Numbered from the stretch's first letter, positions 1-10,833 are shown. The stretch: 30,942 nt of DNA from Conidiobolus incongruus B7586 (GCA_000697335.1 JNEM01006634.1:1-30942); one strand, 5' to 3'. Numbers and translations are program-made. The notes: generated from the letters alone by a model not told the origin.

Positions 1-1890
1 AAGTTAATAAATATAAATAAATATATATATATAATTTTTATTTTATAACTTAACTTTATAAGTTAATATATATTTATATTATAATTTCTATTTAAAATAT
101 TAAATTTCAAGTTTATTATAAAATAATATATCATTTTATATATTAATTTATTAACTCTTTTGAAAGTATTAAATTTTGAATTTTTTTATCTAAAATTTAT
201 AATAAACTTCAGTGAATATTTTAATAAATAAATAAACATTATATTATTATTAATAGATTTACCCTCTTTATATAATATCTTAAAATATTATATTATAAAA
301 AAATAAACTTTTAAGCATTTCCTGATTAATATTTAAAATTAAATTTTATTATCAATAATCATCGTTATTTTAAACATATGGAGTTCAAAGAGTTTAAAAA
401 AATTAATACCAATGCCAATCTCAAAATACTTGCTTATTTAATATTAAGATAGTAAAAGAGTATGTAATTAATGTTATTATTGTCTTGACTTATTCTTAGG
501 TAATATTGAGGATATTTCAAAATAACTTTTGATCTACATTATATATATAAATACTAATTATTATTATATAATTTATATATTTAATAATTATTTTAAATGA
601 TTAATTTTATTAAATATATTGATTTTACCCAACTTCTAGTTAAATCTTTAACAAACCCGTCATAGTATTGCGCTTATATTTTAACTTAAATATTTTTATT
701 GACTATTTTGATTATACTTTATATCGTAAATATCTGTAATAAAATAATAACTATATGAATTAATTTGATATTTGTCTAATTAATTTATCGAATTAAAAAT
801 TTTTTCCCTAATTTTTTAAATAATTGTCATGATTTTTTATTTATGATATAATTCCTTCTAAATTTATTTTTTAATTAAAAAATATAACTATAACAAAAAC
901 TCTTCCTAATATTTTTTTAAATTTATTCCTTTTATTAACTTGGTTGTTATTCTATATTTCCATTAATATGAAAACATAAATAATATAATCAATAAACTAT
1001 GGTTTTCAAAAATAACAATAGTAATTAAGGCTATTATATAAAGCTTTAGAATATTAGATTAATATATTTTTATGATAAAAAAATAAAAAATCCTCCTTAT
1101 TGAATACTAATAGTAAATAACTCTTTATTCAAGTTTATTTAATTAAATAAAATAATTTCAAATATTCAGGTTAATATTATATGGTTTGAAGAAATTATTT
1201 AAAACAATATTTAAAATAACATAAAATATTTTAAATATTGATTAGTTTATATTCTTAAAGAGTTATATAATCAATTTTTTAATTATTTATTCTATCTTAA
1301 TATATAATATACGATGTTTTATATTTATTGATAGATTGAATGATTATTTATTTTATTGCATTAAATATATTGATATTTGCTTGGCTTGATTAATGAAAAA
1401 TATATTATCCACCTTTTATACTAGATTTTTTTATAAGTTATATAAATTGTTTTTGTTATTTATAAACAATGATGATATAATATTTTATTATAAATTATTA
1501 AATAATATAAATTAATATTTAATAAATTCTTTGATTAAATTATGCATTTTGATATCTTAATTTAGAATTAATACTTTTATAATATTGTCTGAAAAAAATC
1601 AGAGAAATGAAATCTATAATATCAAAATAAGTTTTTGTGGGTAATATAATTTAGAGAAAGTTTTCTTATATGTTGCTTTAATAGAGCTTTGAAGGAATGA
1701 AATTTAAAATTAAATTTTGATTCAACCTGAATTGTTTAATATTCTGGTAACCTTATTTTGAAATATTAGACCTGTTATTTAAGGTCTTATTTTTGGTGGT
1801 TTAAAAATATTTTTTGAGGTATATTTTTTAGATTGGATATTGCTTTCTCCTGGATTTAAAAGTTATTTGTAATTAAAGTTTAAGTAGAAC
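1..1890. other. AT-rich intergenic DNA
   Basis: No supportable gene, RNA or ordered repeat is visible. The stretch is dominated by A/T runs with stops in all frames. The distal part (about 1620-1890) is slightly less AT-rich and may hold the eroded upstream part of the dehydrogenase ghost that follows, but I could not align it. Confidence 0.6.
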
Positions 1891-2182
1891 TTGTATCAAC
1901 CTGGAGTTCGTATGGTTCTAACCTTTCTTAATTTATCTCAATATCTAAAATTGCTTAATAATAATACAACTTGTTTTATATTCAGGAGGCAAAAATATTA
2001 ACAGAATTATTGATATTGGACTTAGGATGCCAATAATCCGTTTAGTGCTATACTTTTTGAACCTAACAACTATTACAAAAGAATATACAAGTATCTGTGT
2101 TGCAACTGGTAAAATATCTAGGCCTTGATTAAATATTGATAGGTATGCTCAGAAACAATGGTGATTCCATAAAAAGTTAACA
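1891..2182 (+). pseudogene. Eroded short-chain dehydrogenase (SDR) C-terminal remnant
   Basis: Two short readable stretches recall the C-terminal half of retinol-dehydrogenase-like SDRs. The first, from 1891, reads LYQPGVRMVLTF, comparable to the HPGVVxTxL segment that follows the YxxxK catalytic site in this family. The second, from about 1988, reads GLRMPIIRLVLYF and then TKEYTSICVATGKIS, comparable to the family's P(I/L)xRLxxY...EEGAxTSIYLATSP segment. A good splice-acceptor-like site (TTTTATATTCAG, ending at 1985) lies between them, and the two parts are in different frames, as expected of two exons. The upstream NAD-binding half and the YxxxK motif are not recognisable, and no continuous frame exists. 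This is host gene debris recognised by eye; chance resemblance cannot be excluded. Confidence 0.35.
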
Positions 2183-2785
2183 AATTTTGGAAAAATATAA
2201 TGTATAGTAAGTCTACTGTGTATTTCTAAATTATATCATGATATATTTAATATCAATTAATTTAAAATATTATAGATTGACATTAGATATTTAAATTTAT
2301 ATCAAAAATCAAATAATTTAACAAAACAAAAATGATAAATAATTTAAATTGAATCAATATGATAAATTAAAAAATCTAAATATTAATTAATGTGAATGAT
2401 GCATATATATTACAAAGTTTTGATCATATGATGAAGAATATTTGTTAAGCTCGCCACGATGCAACCAATCCATTACGTCTGAAACTTAATACCGCATAAA
2501 TTCAATTTAACTCAACCTCTTTCGAATTTTGAATTAGGCCTTAAATGGAAGTTTGCACCTTCGACTTGAATGAATTGATTGCGTATCCAATCATATTAAA
2601 AAATCAAATATCGTTCTATCTATTCCATGTCTTTAAATGAAATATCAGTATTGAGAATAGGATGATATATAAATATATGACAATATTCTCACATAATATT
2701 TTCAAGATATAACATGTTATAATTATTCAATCCGACTATATATTAGCTTAATCGATTCAAATATCATTATACTCATTCTAATACA
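2183..2785. other. AT-rich intergenic and 5' flank of first GH47 gene
   Basis: No gene is visible. A somewhat less AT-rich patch at about 2445-2600 has no readable coding frame. The last 120 bases hold the likely core promoter of the GH47 gene downstream. Confidence 0.5.
2666..2675 (+). promoter_or_regulatory. Candidate TATA box of GH47 gene 1
   Basis: TATATAAATA lies 111 bases upstream of the ATG at 2786. A similar TATAAATA sits at nearly the same distance before the second GH47 gene (101 bases), which makes a shared core promoter layout plausible. In such AT-rich DNA chance matches are common. Confidence 0.35.
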
Positions 2786-4213
2786 ATGAAATTAACTCAC
2801 TTAACTTGGGTTTTCACCGTGTTAAATAATATCTCTAAAATTGTAGCTATTCCTCAAGATAGCAGTCCAATAACAGTTCATGGAGAAGATTCCGCTCGTA
2901 AGGAAGCTGTAAAGAGAGCGTTCCTCCATGCATGGAAAGGCTATAAGGACTATGCTTGGGGATCTGATGAAGTCCGTCCAATTAGTAAAGCAAAGGTGAA
3001 TGATCGTTTCCAGGGATGGGGTGTCACCATTGTTGATTCTCTTTCCACTTTATGGCTTATGGACTTGAAGGATGAATTTCGCGAAGCTGTTGATAAAATC
3101 AGAGATGTCGATTTCACCAAGACCGATCGTCCTGTGATTACCTTCGAGACTAATATCAGATATTTAGGAGGGTTAATCAGTGCCTATGATTTATCTGGAG
3201 AGCGTGTACTTTTAGATAAAGCCAGACAACTTGCTGACAAGATGATGATAATGTTTGATTCTCCTTCTGGCTATCCATGGGGTGCAGTTGATTTCCGTAC
3301 AAACAGACCTGCTAGTGGAGAAACTGTATCGTTGGCAGAAATTGGAACAGTTCAGTTAGAGTTCACACGTTTGAGTCAGATTACTGGTGATCGAAAATAT
3401 GCTGATAAGTCACAAAAAGTGTTTGATACTTTGGACAAATTACATAAAGAGAGGACTGGTTTGTATCCTATCTGGTTGAATATCAATACTGGTCAATTTG
3501 CGACTAAGGAAGTCACATTTGGAGCTGTTGGTGACAGCTTCTACGAGTATTTGATCAAGCTTTATGCTCTTGAAAACAAAAAGAATGACCAATGGAAGCG
3601 TATGTATTTGGAAACTGTTCAAGGTTTCAAGACACTAGTTCGTGATGGCTACCAAGGAGCTAAATACTTTGGTAAATTAGATGGAAATGGAAACTTCCGT
3701 AATGAAATGGATCATCTCTCATTGTTCATGGGAGGTTTACTTCAATATGGTGACTATGTACTAGGTACCAAAGAAAACTCTCAACTTGGTTTGGATATTA
3801 CTGAAACTGGTTATACATTCTACTCTCAATCAAAGACAGGGTTATCTCCAGACAATGTTCGCTTCTACACTGACAGACCTTTGGAATTCACTAATGGACT
3901 TTGGTACTTGAGACCCGAATTAATGGAATCCCTCTTCTATTCCTACAGATTCACTCATGATAATAAGTACAGAGATAAAGCTTGGACCATTTTCCAAGCC
4001 TTGGAAAAATACTCCAAGACTGATATTGCTTACGCCTGTTACAATGATGTAAACAATGCTGACAAGCCTGGTCAACAGAAGGATGTTATGGAAAGCTTCT
4101 TCTTCGCCGAGCTATTGAAATACTTGTATCTCATTTTTGCAGATGACAGTGTTATTGATTTGAATGAATTTGTCTTCAATACTGAAGCTCATCCATTACG
4201 TATTGAGAATTAA
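2786..4213 (+). CDS. Secreted GH47 alpha-1,2-mannosidase, copy 1
   Basis: Class I mannosyl-oligosaccharide 1,2-alpha-mannosidase, 475 aa, intronless. The family removes alpha-1,2-linked mannose from N-glycans by an inverting, Ca2+-dependent mechanism. Residues 1-21 form a hydrophobic signal peptide ending near ISKIVA, so the protein should be secreted or luminal rather than anchored by a long N-terminal transmembrane segment. Family blocks run in order: WGSDEVRPIS (58-67), FQGWGVTIVDSLSTLW (75-90), FETNIRYLGG (120-129), LAEIGTVQLEF (183-193), GDSFYEYLIK (249-258), YLRPELMESLFY (374-385), DVMESFFFAE (433-442), VFNTEAHPL (463-471). By alignment with human ER mannosidase I and yeast Mns1, the acidic residues are E121, D250 and E378, and T466 is the Ca2+ ligand. 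All are present. The only cysteine is C418, so the conserved family disulphide cannot form. No N-glycosylation sequon is seen in the mature part. It is most similar to copy 2. The ATG at 2786 is the first in frame and gives the signal peptide. Confidence 0.95.
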   Translation: MKLTHLTWVFTVLNNISKIVAIPQDSSPITVHGEDSARKEAVKRAFLHAWKGYKDYAWGSDEVRPISKAKVNDRFQGWGVTIVDSLSTLWLMDLKDEFREAVDKIRDVDFTKTDRPVITFETNIRYLGGLISAYDLSGERVLLDKARQLADKMMIMFDSPSGYPWGAVDFRTNRPASGETVSLAEIGTVQLEFTRLSQITGDRKYADKSQKVFDTLDKLHKERTGLYPIWLNINTGQFATKEVTFGAVGDSFYEYLIKLYALENKKNDQWKRMYLETVQGFKTLVRDGYQGAKYFGKLDGNGNFRNEMDHLSLFMGGLLQYGDYVLGTKENSQLGLDITETGYTFYSQSKTGLSPDNVRFYTDRPLEFTNGLWYLRPELMESLFYSYRFTHDNKYRDKAWTIFQALEKYSKTDIAYACYNDVNNADKPGQQKDVMESFFFAELLKYLYLIFADDSVIDLNEFVFNTEAHPLRIEN

Positions 4214-4703
4214 TTTTTATTTCTCATTATTATTTTTTCATATTTGTAATATTATTAATAAACAATTTGTCAAATTATTTAATGTTTTTAGTTATTATTC
4301 ATTATCGAATTTAACTGACATTGAGATTCTATTTAATTTTATTACAGCTTTATAATCAATAAAAATAATTTCAAAGTTGTAAAAATTCTATCCAATAATT
4401 GTGTTAAAATATATTACTAGAATTCAAAATCATAATCATTATTCTGTCATATTTGTGATATCTAATAAATTATTACATTAAACCTTAATTTGTGTTCTTA
4501 ATACTATAATTAGGTTTGAAAGTTTTAATATTATCGAGTTGATATATAATATACAAAAATTATAACTATAAAAAGTTAATGAAATGAACTAATAAATATG
4601 ATATACCAAGTTATAGCAATCTAAAAAAATAAAAATAAATTGGTATTTAATGATGATTATACATTCAAATAAGAAATATGATATCTATATTTCATATCCA
4701 AAT
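4214..4703. other. Intergenic: GH47 copy 1 3' flank to tRNA-Val
   Basis: AT-rich 3' flank with AATAAA-like motifs soon after the stop (for example around 4256). Open frames here overlap the gene tail or are short and low-complexity. On the minus strand, the first run of five or more T after the tRNA lies at 4631-4635. Confidence 0.5.
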
Positions 4704-4776
4704 TGCTATCGCCCGGGATCGAACCGAGGACCTTCTGCGTGTAAAGCAGATGTGATAACCACTACACAACGACAGC
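4704..4776 (-). tRNA. tRNA-Val (anticodon UAC)
   Basis: A 73-nt cloverleaf read on the minus strand. The acceptor stem GCTGTCG pairs with CGATAGC (one G-T pair) and is followed by discriminator A. The anticodon stem TCTGC/GCAGA is perfect and encloses loop TTTACAC, giving anticodon TAC. The T arm contains GGTTCGATCCC (B box), and the D arm contains TGTGTAGTGGTTATCA (A box). There is no intron. There is no T4 run immediately downstream; the nearest T5 is about 70 nt beyond the 3' end, so the primary transcript may have a long trailer. A solo LTR is inserted with its target site 6-10 bp upstream of the mature 5' end. Confidence 0.95.
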
Positions 4777-4781
4777 TTGTT

Positions 4782-4786
4782 TTAAG
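4782..4786. repeat. Target-site duplication TTAAG (tRNA side)
   Basis: Five-base direct repeat identical to 5343-5347 and directly abutting the LTR end. It lies 6-10 bp from the mature 5' end of tRNA-Val. Confidence 0.85.
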
Positions 4787-5342
4787 TGTCACGGTTATTA
4801 GCTCTTGGAGCGTCATTGAGGACACTGACACAGCCATTCTGTAGGCCAGATTGTGAAACATGATACCTACCAGCTGGGGTAAACTACCAATGATCAGATC
4901 TCTGGCTATTCGGCCTTGATCACTTGTAAATGGGGCTTTGTACAGAGCGACTAGACCAGCAGCAACAGTGGCGGCGTTAGGATCCGACATGCTAAAAGAT
5001 GGAATCAAGGAATATCAATAGGAACGGGTTTAGAAGGATTAGTGTAAAATGACTCAAGTGGAACTATAAGCAGTTACTTGAGTATACCAAAAGGGTTGGC
5101 TTTGGATGTAGGAAAAAGGTTTATTAATGTAAGAAAGTAAGGTAAGAGAGAGAGATCAAGAAGGGAGCCGAGCCCTTCTTATACTTAAGTGAAATATATA
5201 GGCATAAGTATGCACGGATGAGTAACAGTGAGGTCACTCAGACGTGGACTGGTAAAATGTTGATAAGGCCTAATTTGGTTAATCAGGTACTTAATAGTGA
5301 ATTGGAGTGAAGAAAGGTATCAATTAGGTAGCAATCGTCACA
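4787..5342 (-). mobile_element. Solo LTR of an LTR retrotransposon, inserted next to tRNA-Val
   Basis: This 556-bp segment begins TGTCACGG and ends TCGTCACA on the plus strand: TG...CA ends with short imperfect inverted termini (TGTCACG against TGTGACG). It is flanked by a perfect 5-bp duplication, TTAAG, at 4782-4786 and 5343-5347. Its base composition is clearly less AT-rich than its surroundings. The minus strand appears to be the element's sense strand: a TATA-like stretch lies at 5192-5200, an 8-bp stem-loop follows at 5158-5180, and an open frame beginning at 4990 (MSDPNAATVAAGLVALYK...) runs to the LTR edge. No internal region, primer-binding site or second LTR is present, so it is what remains after LTR-LTR recombination. 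The superfamily cannot be fixed from the LTR alone; an open frame starting within the LTR recalls Ty1/copia-type yeast elements, whereas the insertion site just upstream of a tRNA gene recalls Ty3. The intact duplication suggests a fairly recent insertion. Confidence 0.85.
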
Positions 5343-5347
5343 TTAAG
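5343..5347. repeat. Target-site duplication TTAAG (distal side)
   Basis: Second copy of the 5-base direct repeat, directly abutting the CA end of the solo LTR. Confidence 0.85.
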
Positions 5348-6546
5348 GAATTGATTTATTTTTAATTCACCAATTTATTTTGAAGCCACAATATTTTATT
5401 CTATAAACTTGTTTAATTAAATTTTTTTAATTAATTTTTGTTCTATTCAACTTTATTTTGCATATTTCTTATCATTGTTCTTCTACTCTACATTATGATC
5501 CATTTATCCACACATAATTACATTCTATCATTTAATTCCTTACAATTGTATATCAAGAAATTTGCAACATTTTTAATTAATTGAACTCACGATTTAATCT
5601 TAAGATTTTACGTAATCATTAATACAGATAATTTCCTTGAAATCATCGTTTGAAAATTACATGTCTATAAGTCGACTTAATCGATTTATTTACAATTTAC
5701 TGATTTGAAAACATAAAATATTTTTAATTTGCCAAATAACAATTATTTCAAAAATAATTTAAAAAATAACTATTTATGATATCGTTAATAGGACTTTATA
5801 TCTTACCAACTATTGATATACATTCAATTTTTCAAGAATTATTACCAATATTTTGAAAAATTGCAATTGACATAAATTATTTTAGATATTATTGTAATTG
5901 TATAATTATCTCCACTAATCACAAAGTGCATTTTTGTATATTGCCAGGATATTGACTGGATCAATATAATTTAATAAATCATTAACGAGACTAATTACAA
6001 CTAATTAAAAGGGTTAATGGATATAATATGTAAGGAGCAATAATTTAGTTATGTTCACAATACTCTATATTAATTGATATTCTTATTATTATTATTTCTA
6101 AAGAAATTTGCAATTATCGTATGATAATTTTAATATTTTAGGTGTAGTATTGTATGGGTAGAAATTTGAAAATAGTTATTCAATATAATAAAATTATGTT
6201 AGAAATACCTATTCAAAATATATTAGATATCTATTACTGTTAAATCATTTTAAAATTTAAGGTTCAAGAACCGTCTCAAAAGATTTAAATTATGTTATCA
6301 TTCAATTAAATTCCGGATTTTAAATCAATCCCTCAAGTTGAATAATTACAATTTAACCAATTTAAACCCAAATATTAAATTAGTAATATTAAACAAAATG
6401 GTGGTTAAATTACCATTAACAAATTACATGCCATAATGTATAAATATCACATACAATTTGAAAAAATGAGTGAAGTGGCATTAATTCACTTTTGAAAGAT
6501 TAATTCAATTGTAAAGAATATCAGTTTTGACAGTCACATAATAAGA
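5348..6546. other. AT-rich intergenic and 5' flank of GH47 copy 2
   Basis: No gene or RNA is recognised. All frames are interrupted. The final ~110 bases hold the presumed core promoter of the second GH47 gene. Confidence 0.55.
6439..6446 (+). promoter_or_regulatory. Candidate TATA box of GH47 gene 2
   Basis: TATAAATA lies 101 bases before the ATG at 6547, close to the spacing seen for the first GH47 gene (111 bases). Support is positional only. Confidence 0.35.
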
Positions 6547-8010
6547 ATGATAATAAAGAATCTTATATTATTTTCTTTTATCAATTTAGCCAATTTCAAT
6601 CAAGTCACAGCAAGTCCTGCAAACTATAAATTTCTCGAAACCTTCCACCACCAGAAGGCTGATGTGAACCTTTTGGGAGAGCAGGAAGATTATATCAAGA
6701 AGGAAGCTGTGAAGCGCGCTTTCCTACATGCTTGGAATGGCTATAAAAAGTACGCTTGGGGTCACGACGAAGTCAGACCTATCTCTAATCGTAGTGTATC
6801 TGATCGTTTTCAGGGTTGGGGTGTAACGATTGTCGATTCGTTGTCAACCCTGTGGCTTATGGACCTCAAAGAAGAATTCTATGAAGCTGTCGCTAGAGTG
6901 GATGATGTTGATTTTACAAAGACAGATCGTCCTGTAATCACCTTTGAAACCAACATCAGATACCTTGGAGGTCTGATATCAGCTTACGATCTTTCCCACG
7001 AATCTATACTATTAGAAAAAGCTAAAAGTTTAGCAGACAAAATGATGCTCATGTTTAATTCGCCATCAGGGTACCCGTATGGCGCTATTGATTTCCGCGA
7101 CAATCGTCCCGCTAGTGGTAATACAGTGAACTTAGCAGAAATTGGAACTGTTCAATTGGAATTTACCAGATTGAGTCAGATAACTAAGGATCCTAAATAT
7201 GCTAGGGCAGCTCAGAAGGTCTTTGATACATTGGACAAGCTTCCTAAGGCTCAAAAGGGCCTCTACCCAATTTGGTTGGATATTAACACTGGAAGATTTG
7301 TTACTAAGGAAGTGACCTTTGGTGCAGCTGGTGATAGTTTCTACGAATATTTGATCAAGTTGCACGCTTTGACCAATGGCGAAAACGGTCAATGGAAGCG
7401 TATGTATTTAGAATCCGTCGAAGGCTTCAAGACTTTGGTGCGTACCGGTCACAACGGTCTCAAGTACTTTGGAAGACTTAATGGTAATGGCGATTTCGAA
7501 CAAACTATGGATCATTTATCTCTATTCATGGGAGGACTCCTCCAATACGGTGACTTCATCCTCAATACCAAAGACAACTCTCAACTTGGTCTCGATCTCA
7601 CAGAAACCGGGTATCAATTCTATGCCCAGGCCAAGACTGGATTAGCACCTGACAATGTACGCTGGCACAATAACCGTCCATTGGAATTCATCAACAGCCT
7701 TAACTACCTACGCCCCGAGCTCCTCGAATCTCTCTTCTATTCGTGGCGATTTACCCACCGCAAAGAATACCGTGACAAAGCTTGGTCCATCTTTGTTGCT
7801 TTGGAAAAGTACAGTCGCACCAACACAGCATTCGCATGTTATGGCGATGTGAACAACCTTGACAAGAGCAGACAACAAGTTGATGTTATGGAGAGTTTCT
7901 TCTTAGCTGAAACTTTGAAATATCTATATCTCATCTTTTCTAAAGACAGTGTCTTGGACTTAAATCAGTGGGTCTTCAATACCGAAGCTCATCCATTGCG
8001 AATTCCATAA
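6547..8010 (+). CDS. Secreted GH47 alpha-1,2-mannosidase, copy 2
   Basis: 487-aa, intronless class I alpha-1,2-mannosidase and the closest relative of copy 1; most residues match across the catalytic domain. The signal peptide is about residues 1-22 (hydrophobic core LILFSFINLANF, cleavage near QVTA). A short extra linker of about 12 residues precedes the catalytic domain. Blocks: WGHDEVRPIS (71-80), FQGWGVTIVDSLSTLW (88-103), FETNIRYLGG (133-142), GDSFYEYLIK (262-271), YLRPELLESLFY (387-398), DVMESFFLAE (446-455), VFNTEAHPL (476-484). The aligned catalytic residues E134, D263 and E391 and the Ca2+ ligand T479 are all present. C431 is the only cysteine, so the family disulphide is absent here too. 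One sequon is seen at N81 (NRS). G+C at third positions looks higher than in copy 1. It is a tandem paralogue of copy 1, separated from it by the tRNA-Val/LTR insertion. The role is presumably extracellular mannose trimming. Confidence 0.95.
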   Translation: MIIKNLILFSFINLANFNQVTASPANYKFLETFHHQKADVNLLGEQEDYIKKEAVKRAFLHAWNGYKKYAWGHDEVRPISNRSVSDRFQGWGVTIVDSLSTLWLMDLKEEFYEAVARVDDVDFTKTDRPVITFETNIRYLGGLISAYDLSHESILLEKAKSLADKMMLMFNSPSGYPYGAIDFRDNRPASGNTVNLAEIGTVQLEFTRLSQITKDPKYARAAQKVFDTLDKLPKAQKGLYPIWLDINTGRFVTKEVTFGAAGDSFYEYLIKLHALTNGENGQWKRMYLESVEGFKTLVRTGHNGLKYFGRLNGNGDFEQTMDHLSLFMGGLLQYGDFILNTKDNSQLGLDLTETGYQFYAQAKTGLAPDNVRWHNNRPLEFINSLNYLRPELLESLFYSWRFTHRKEYRDKAWSIFVALEKYSRTNTAFACYGDVNNLDKSRQQVDVMESFFLAETLKYLYLIFSKDSVLDLNQWVFNTEAHPLRIP

Positions 8011-9858
8011 ATTTATATGAATTTCATTATAAAGTTATTCTCAAACTGACAATTATTTTGACATCTGTTGAAACTTATCTGTGTATATTGAAACAATTGA
8101 TAACAGTATTTCTTAAATATCAACTTGAAGAATATGTATATTAAACATTCAGAAAGTGAATTTTACACTTAATCAAATTTTATAATACAAAAAACTCAGA
8201 TTATTTTTAGTGTATGTTCAAGATTTCGCAATATTGCTATATTGCTATGAAGCCTCCTAGAATAGTACTTGTCAACCCTAGGCCCGATTTAAAAAAGCTT
8301 ACTCTGACAAATAGCATCAGATAGTTGTCAACTTGGTAAATTAATTCAATTTTCGTGATTAAATATATTTTCATTCAGTGAAGTTTAAGATATTTAGAAA
8401 AAAAATTTCAGTATTCAGCTTTATATGAAACAAGAGGGATATCAACTAATAATTCATCTAGGGCAAAAGGCAATAGTTAAAATGGGATTAATAGTGACTA
8501 AGAAATGAACTTGATTGAAAAAGATAACTTGGTAAATCGGAGTTAGTTTATAACCAATGACAAAGTATTGAATTTGAATTTGAGAAATTTATGTTACTAT
8601 AAAATCACCGTTTATAATATAAAACCATTAACAATTGAATATAAATTTCCAATTTTTCAATTATTTTCTTCAACAATTGATTGTCCTGATTGTAATTGGT
8701 ATCAGCTGTTATTTGATTTAGTAGTTGGTACAATTGGAATCTCACTACAAAATAAAAGTATATAATAATCCAACAAAGGATTAAAAAAGAATGTTATTCA
8801 AAGGTTCAACAAGTAAATTTGCAAACTACGATCAATTTTGTGTGAATTACAAATACTTCACTGTTATTAAATATAATGTTGATTAGTCATAAATAATTTA
8901 CAGTTCATCATATTCATTATTTTTGACAATTGCCTTCCATAGGAATTTCAATTATTACAAATATGATTGAAGATCATGGTAATTCAAAATTTACCAGTAT
9001 TAAAAGAAGAGTATTTATTCAGTATTATATTATGAAAAATATTCAGTATCAAATATTCAAAGAAATCTACAAGTAGCAACTAGTGGCAAATGGCTTTAAA
9101 AATTTAAGAATGAAAAATGATTTAGTGAACATATTGCTTGAAAGTCCAATTTAGAAGATTTATTTTGCCCATGCCATCTTAAATCTGCATCCAATAAAAG
9201 AAAAGCATACAGAATTAAAATATGTATCAAATATCCGCTATATACCTTAGTAAATACACTGGTTGAATTTCTATATTTTAATTTTAATTTTGTCAAAATA
9301 TTATTATAAATTAATTTCGAAATAGGTAAAAATTAGGAATATATATATCTATATTTCAATGGAAGATCCAATAACGTGCAAAAAAAATATAGCTAATATT
9401 AAATATGATTTTTAATGCTTATCTTACCATGCTTAAAAAATTATTCTAATCAATGAATTATAGAGTTTAGTTTATAATTTAATATTAAGAAATGAACTTG
9501 GGATAGAATCATAACCACTAATAATAAATACCAAAGTAAGAAATATTAAAAAAGCATATGTTATTATTAGATAAAAATATCAATGGTAAAGTATTTCACC
9601 AATAATTACCAGTAAAGGAGATTTAGGATAATTAAATATACTATATACTTTGAAAAACTAATGATATTATTTGATATAAAAAATTTATAAAAAGTTTATA
9701 TTTTACTTAACTATAGCTATTGAAAACAAAACCAAATATTGAAAAGAACTGGTCTTATTACCCCATTCACCATATTAACCAAATATGAATTATTGAGATT
9801 ATGATTGTTTTAGTAAGTTGAAAAATTTAAATTAAGATATTATTTTAGATTTTAAATA
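8011..9858. other. AT-rich intergenic between GH47 copy 2 and mariner A
   Basis: No gene is supported. Open frames near 8568 (+) and 9096 (-) are about 65 codons, low in complexity and without family features. A short string (AAGAAATGAACTTG) occurs twice, near 8499 and 9486, but the flanks do not align convincingly. Confidence 0.5.
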
Positions 9859-10831
9859 ATAAGGCTTTTTTGAGATGAATAATAAACAAAAATTATGATA
9901 TATAATTTACAATAATAAATATATATTATAAAATCAATACTCTTGTTTATTATTAATAACCCTTTACTATATTCTTAATAAAAATCTAACACTTAAAAAA
10001 TAGTTTTTTAATAGATTAAATTTGATATTTTACCAATCAAAAAAATAATTAATATAAATTTTTGTTATAATTAGATTTTTTTATTTATTTAAAGTAATTA
10101 TAATTATATAAGTCACAATCTAGTCAATATACTAGATATGGTAACATTTTTAATTATTTTTAATTAGAAAAATTTTTCAGAGTTAGTTTTATATATTATA
10201 TAATTATTATATAAAATAATTAATATTTTTATATATTAAAAACATTAAAATAATTTTATTGAAAAGATCAATATCAAACTTATTATTAATTAATTTCCCA
10301 TCAAAAACTGAATAAGAATATTATATGTTATTATAATCTGTTATCATATTTAATATTCACTTCTATAAAAAAACTTATATAATTTATAAAAGGGATTATT
10401 TTAACTTATTTTTTTGATTTGTATTTTGATTAAAAATTATAAAGATTTATGATTTGATAATTATAAAAACTATTAATAAAATTTTAATTTTAGTTATACC
10501 TTAATAAATATTATTTAGTTATAACTAATCTAACCTTTTCTCAAGTTTGAATTTAATTTATTTAATTTATTTCTTTATTAATTAATTTAGGTTTATATAT
10601 TAATATATATAATATTCTCATATAGCTAATATTCAAGTATTGTGGTAATTCTTTTATTCAAATAAAAGGTGTTTTTCAACATATTTTTTGCTTTTTTAAT
10701 AATCAAAACAATATTAATTAAAATTAATTTTTAAAATTTATATAGTTTTAGATATAAAATAATTTACCTAGAAATAAATAGTTGATTTAGATAAAACATT
10801 ATTTTCAAAAGCTTCTTATAAATTTAAAATT
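9859..10831 (-). mobile_element. Mariner-like DNA transposon copy A, truncated and decayed
   Basis: This aligns by eye along most of its length with the copies at 19565-20853 and 25894-27130, in the same orientation. Shared landmarks include TTTATTATTAATAA near the left end, the ACTAGAT-containing block near 10120-10140, the TAGTTATACCTTAATAA block near 10492, and the transposase helix-turn-helix block read on the minus strand as VLSKSTIY (about 10790-10815). Many stops interrupt the transposase. Its 5' side (transposase N-terminus and that terminal inverted repeat, about 245 bp compared with copy C) is missing, and similarity stops at about 10831, exactly where GH47 pseudogene sequence begins. 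The left end near 9859 is inferred from alignment length; its terminal repeat is very degraded. Confidence 0.7.
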
Positions 10832-10833
10832 CA

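Noticed and set aside
4650-4844. Plus-strand open frame across tRNA-Val
   Set aside because: It runs through the tRNA and into the LTR; no protein features.
5348-6546. Search for an internal region or second LTR belonging to the solo LTR
   Set aside because: The perfect 5-bp duplications close the insertion at 4782-5347, and no matching terminal sequence recurs in the window.
8568-8765. 65-codon plus-strand frame containing CPDCNW-like residues
   Set aside because: Isolated, low complexity, and no family match; likely chance in AT-rich DNA.
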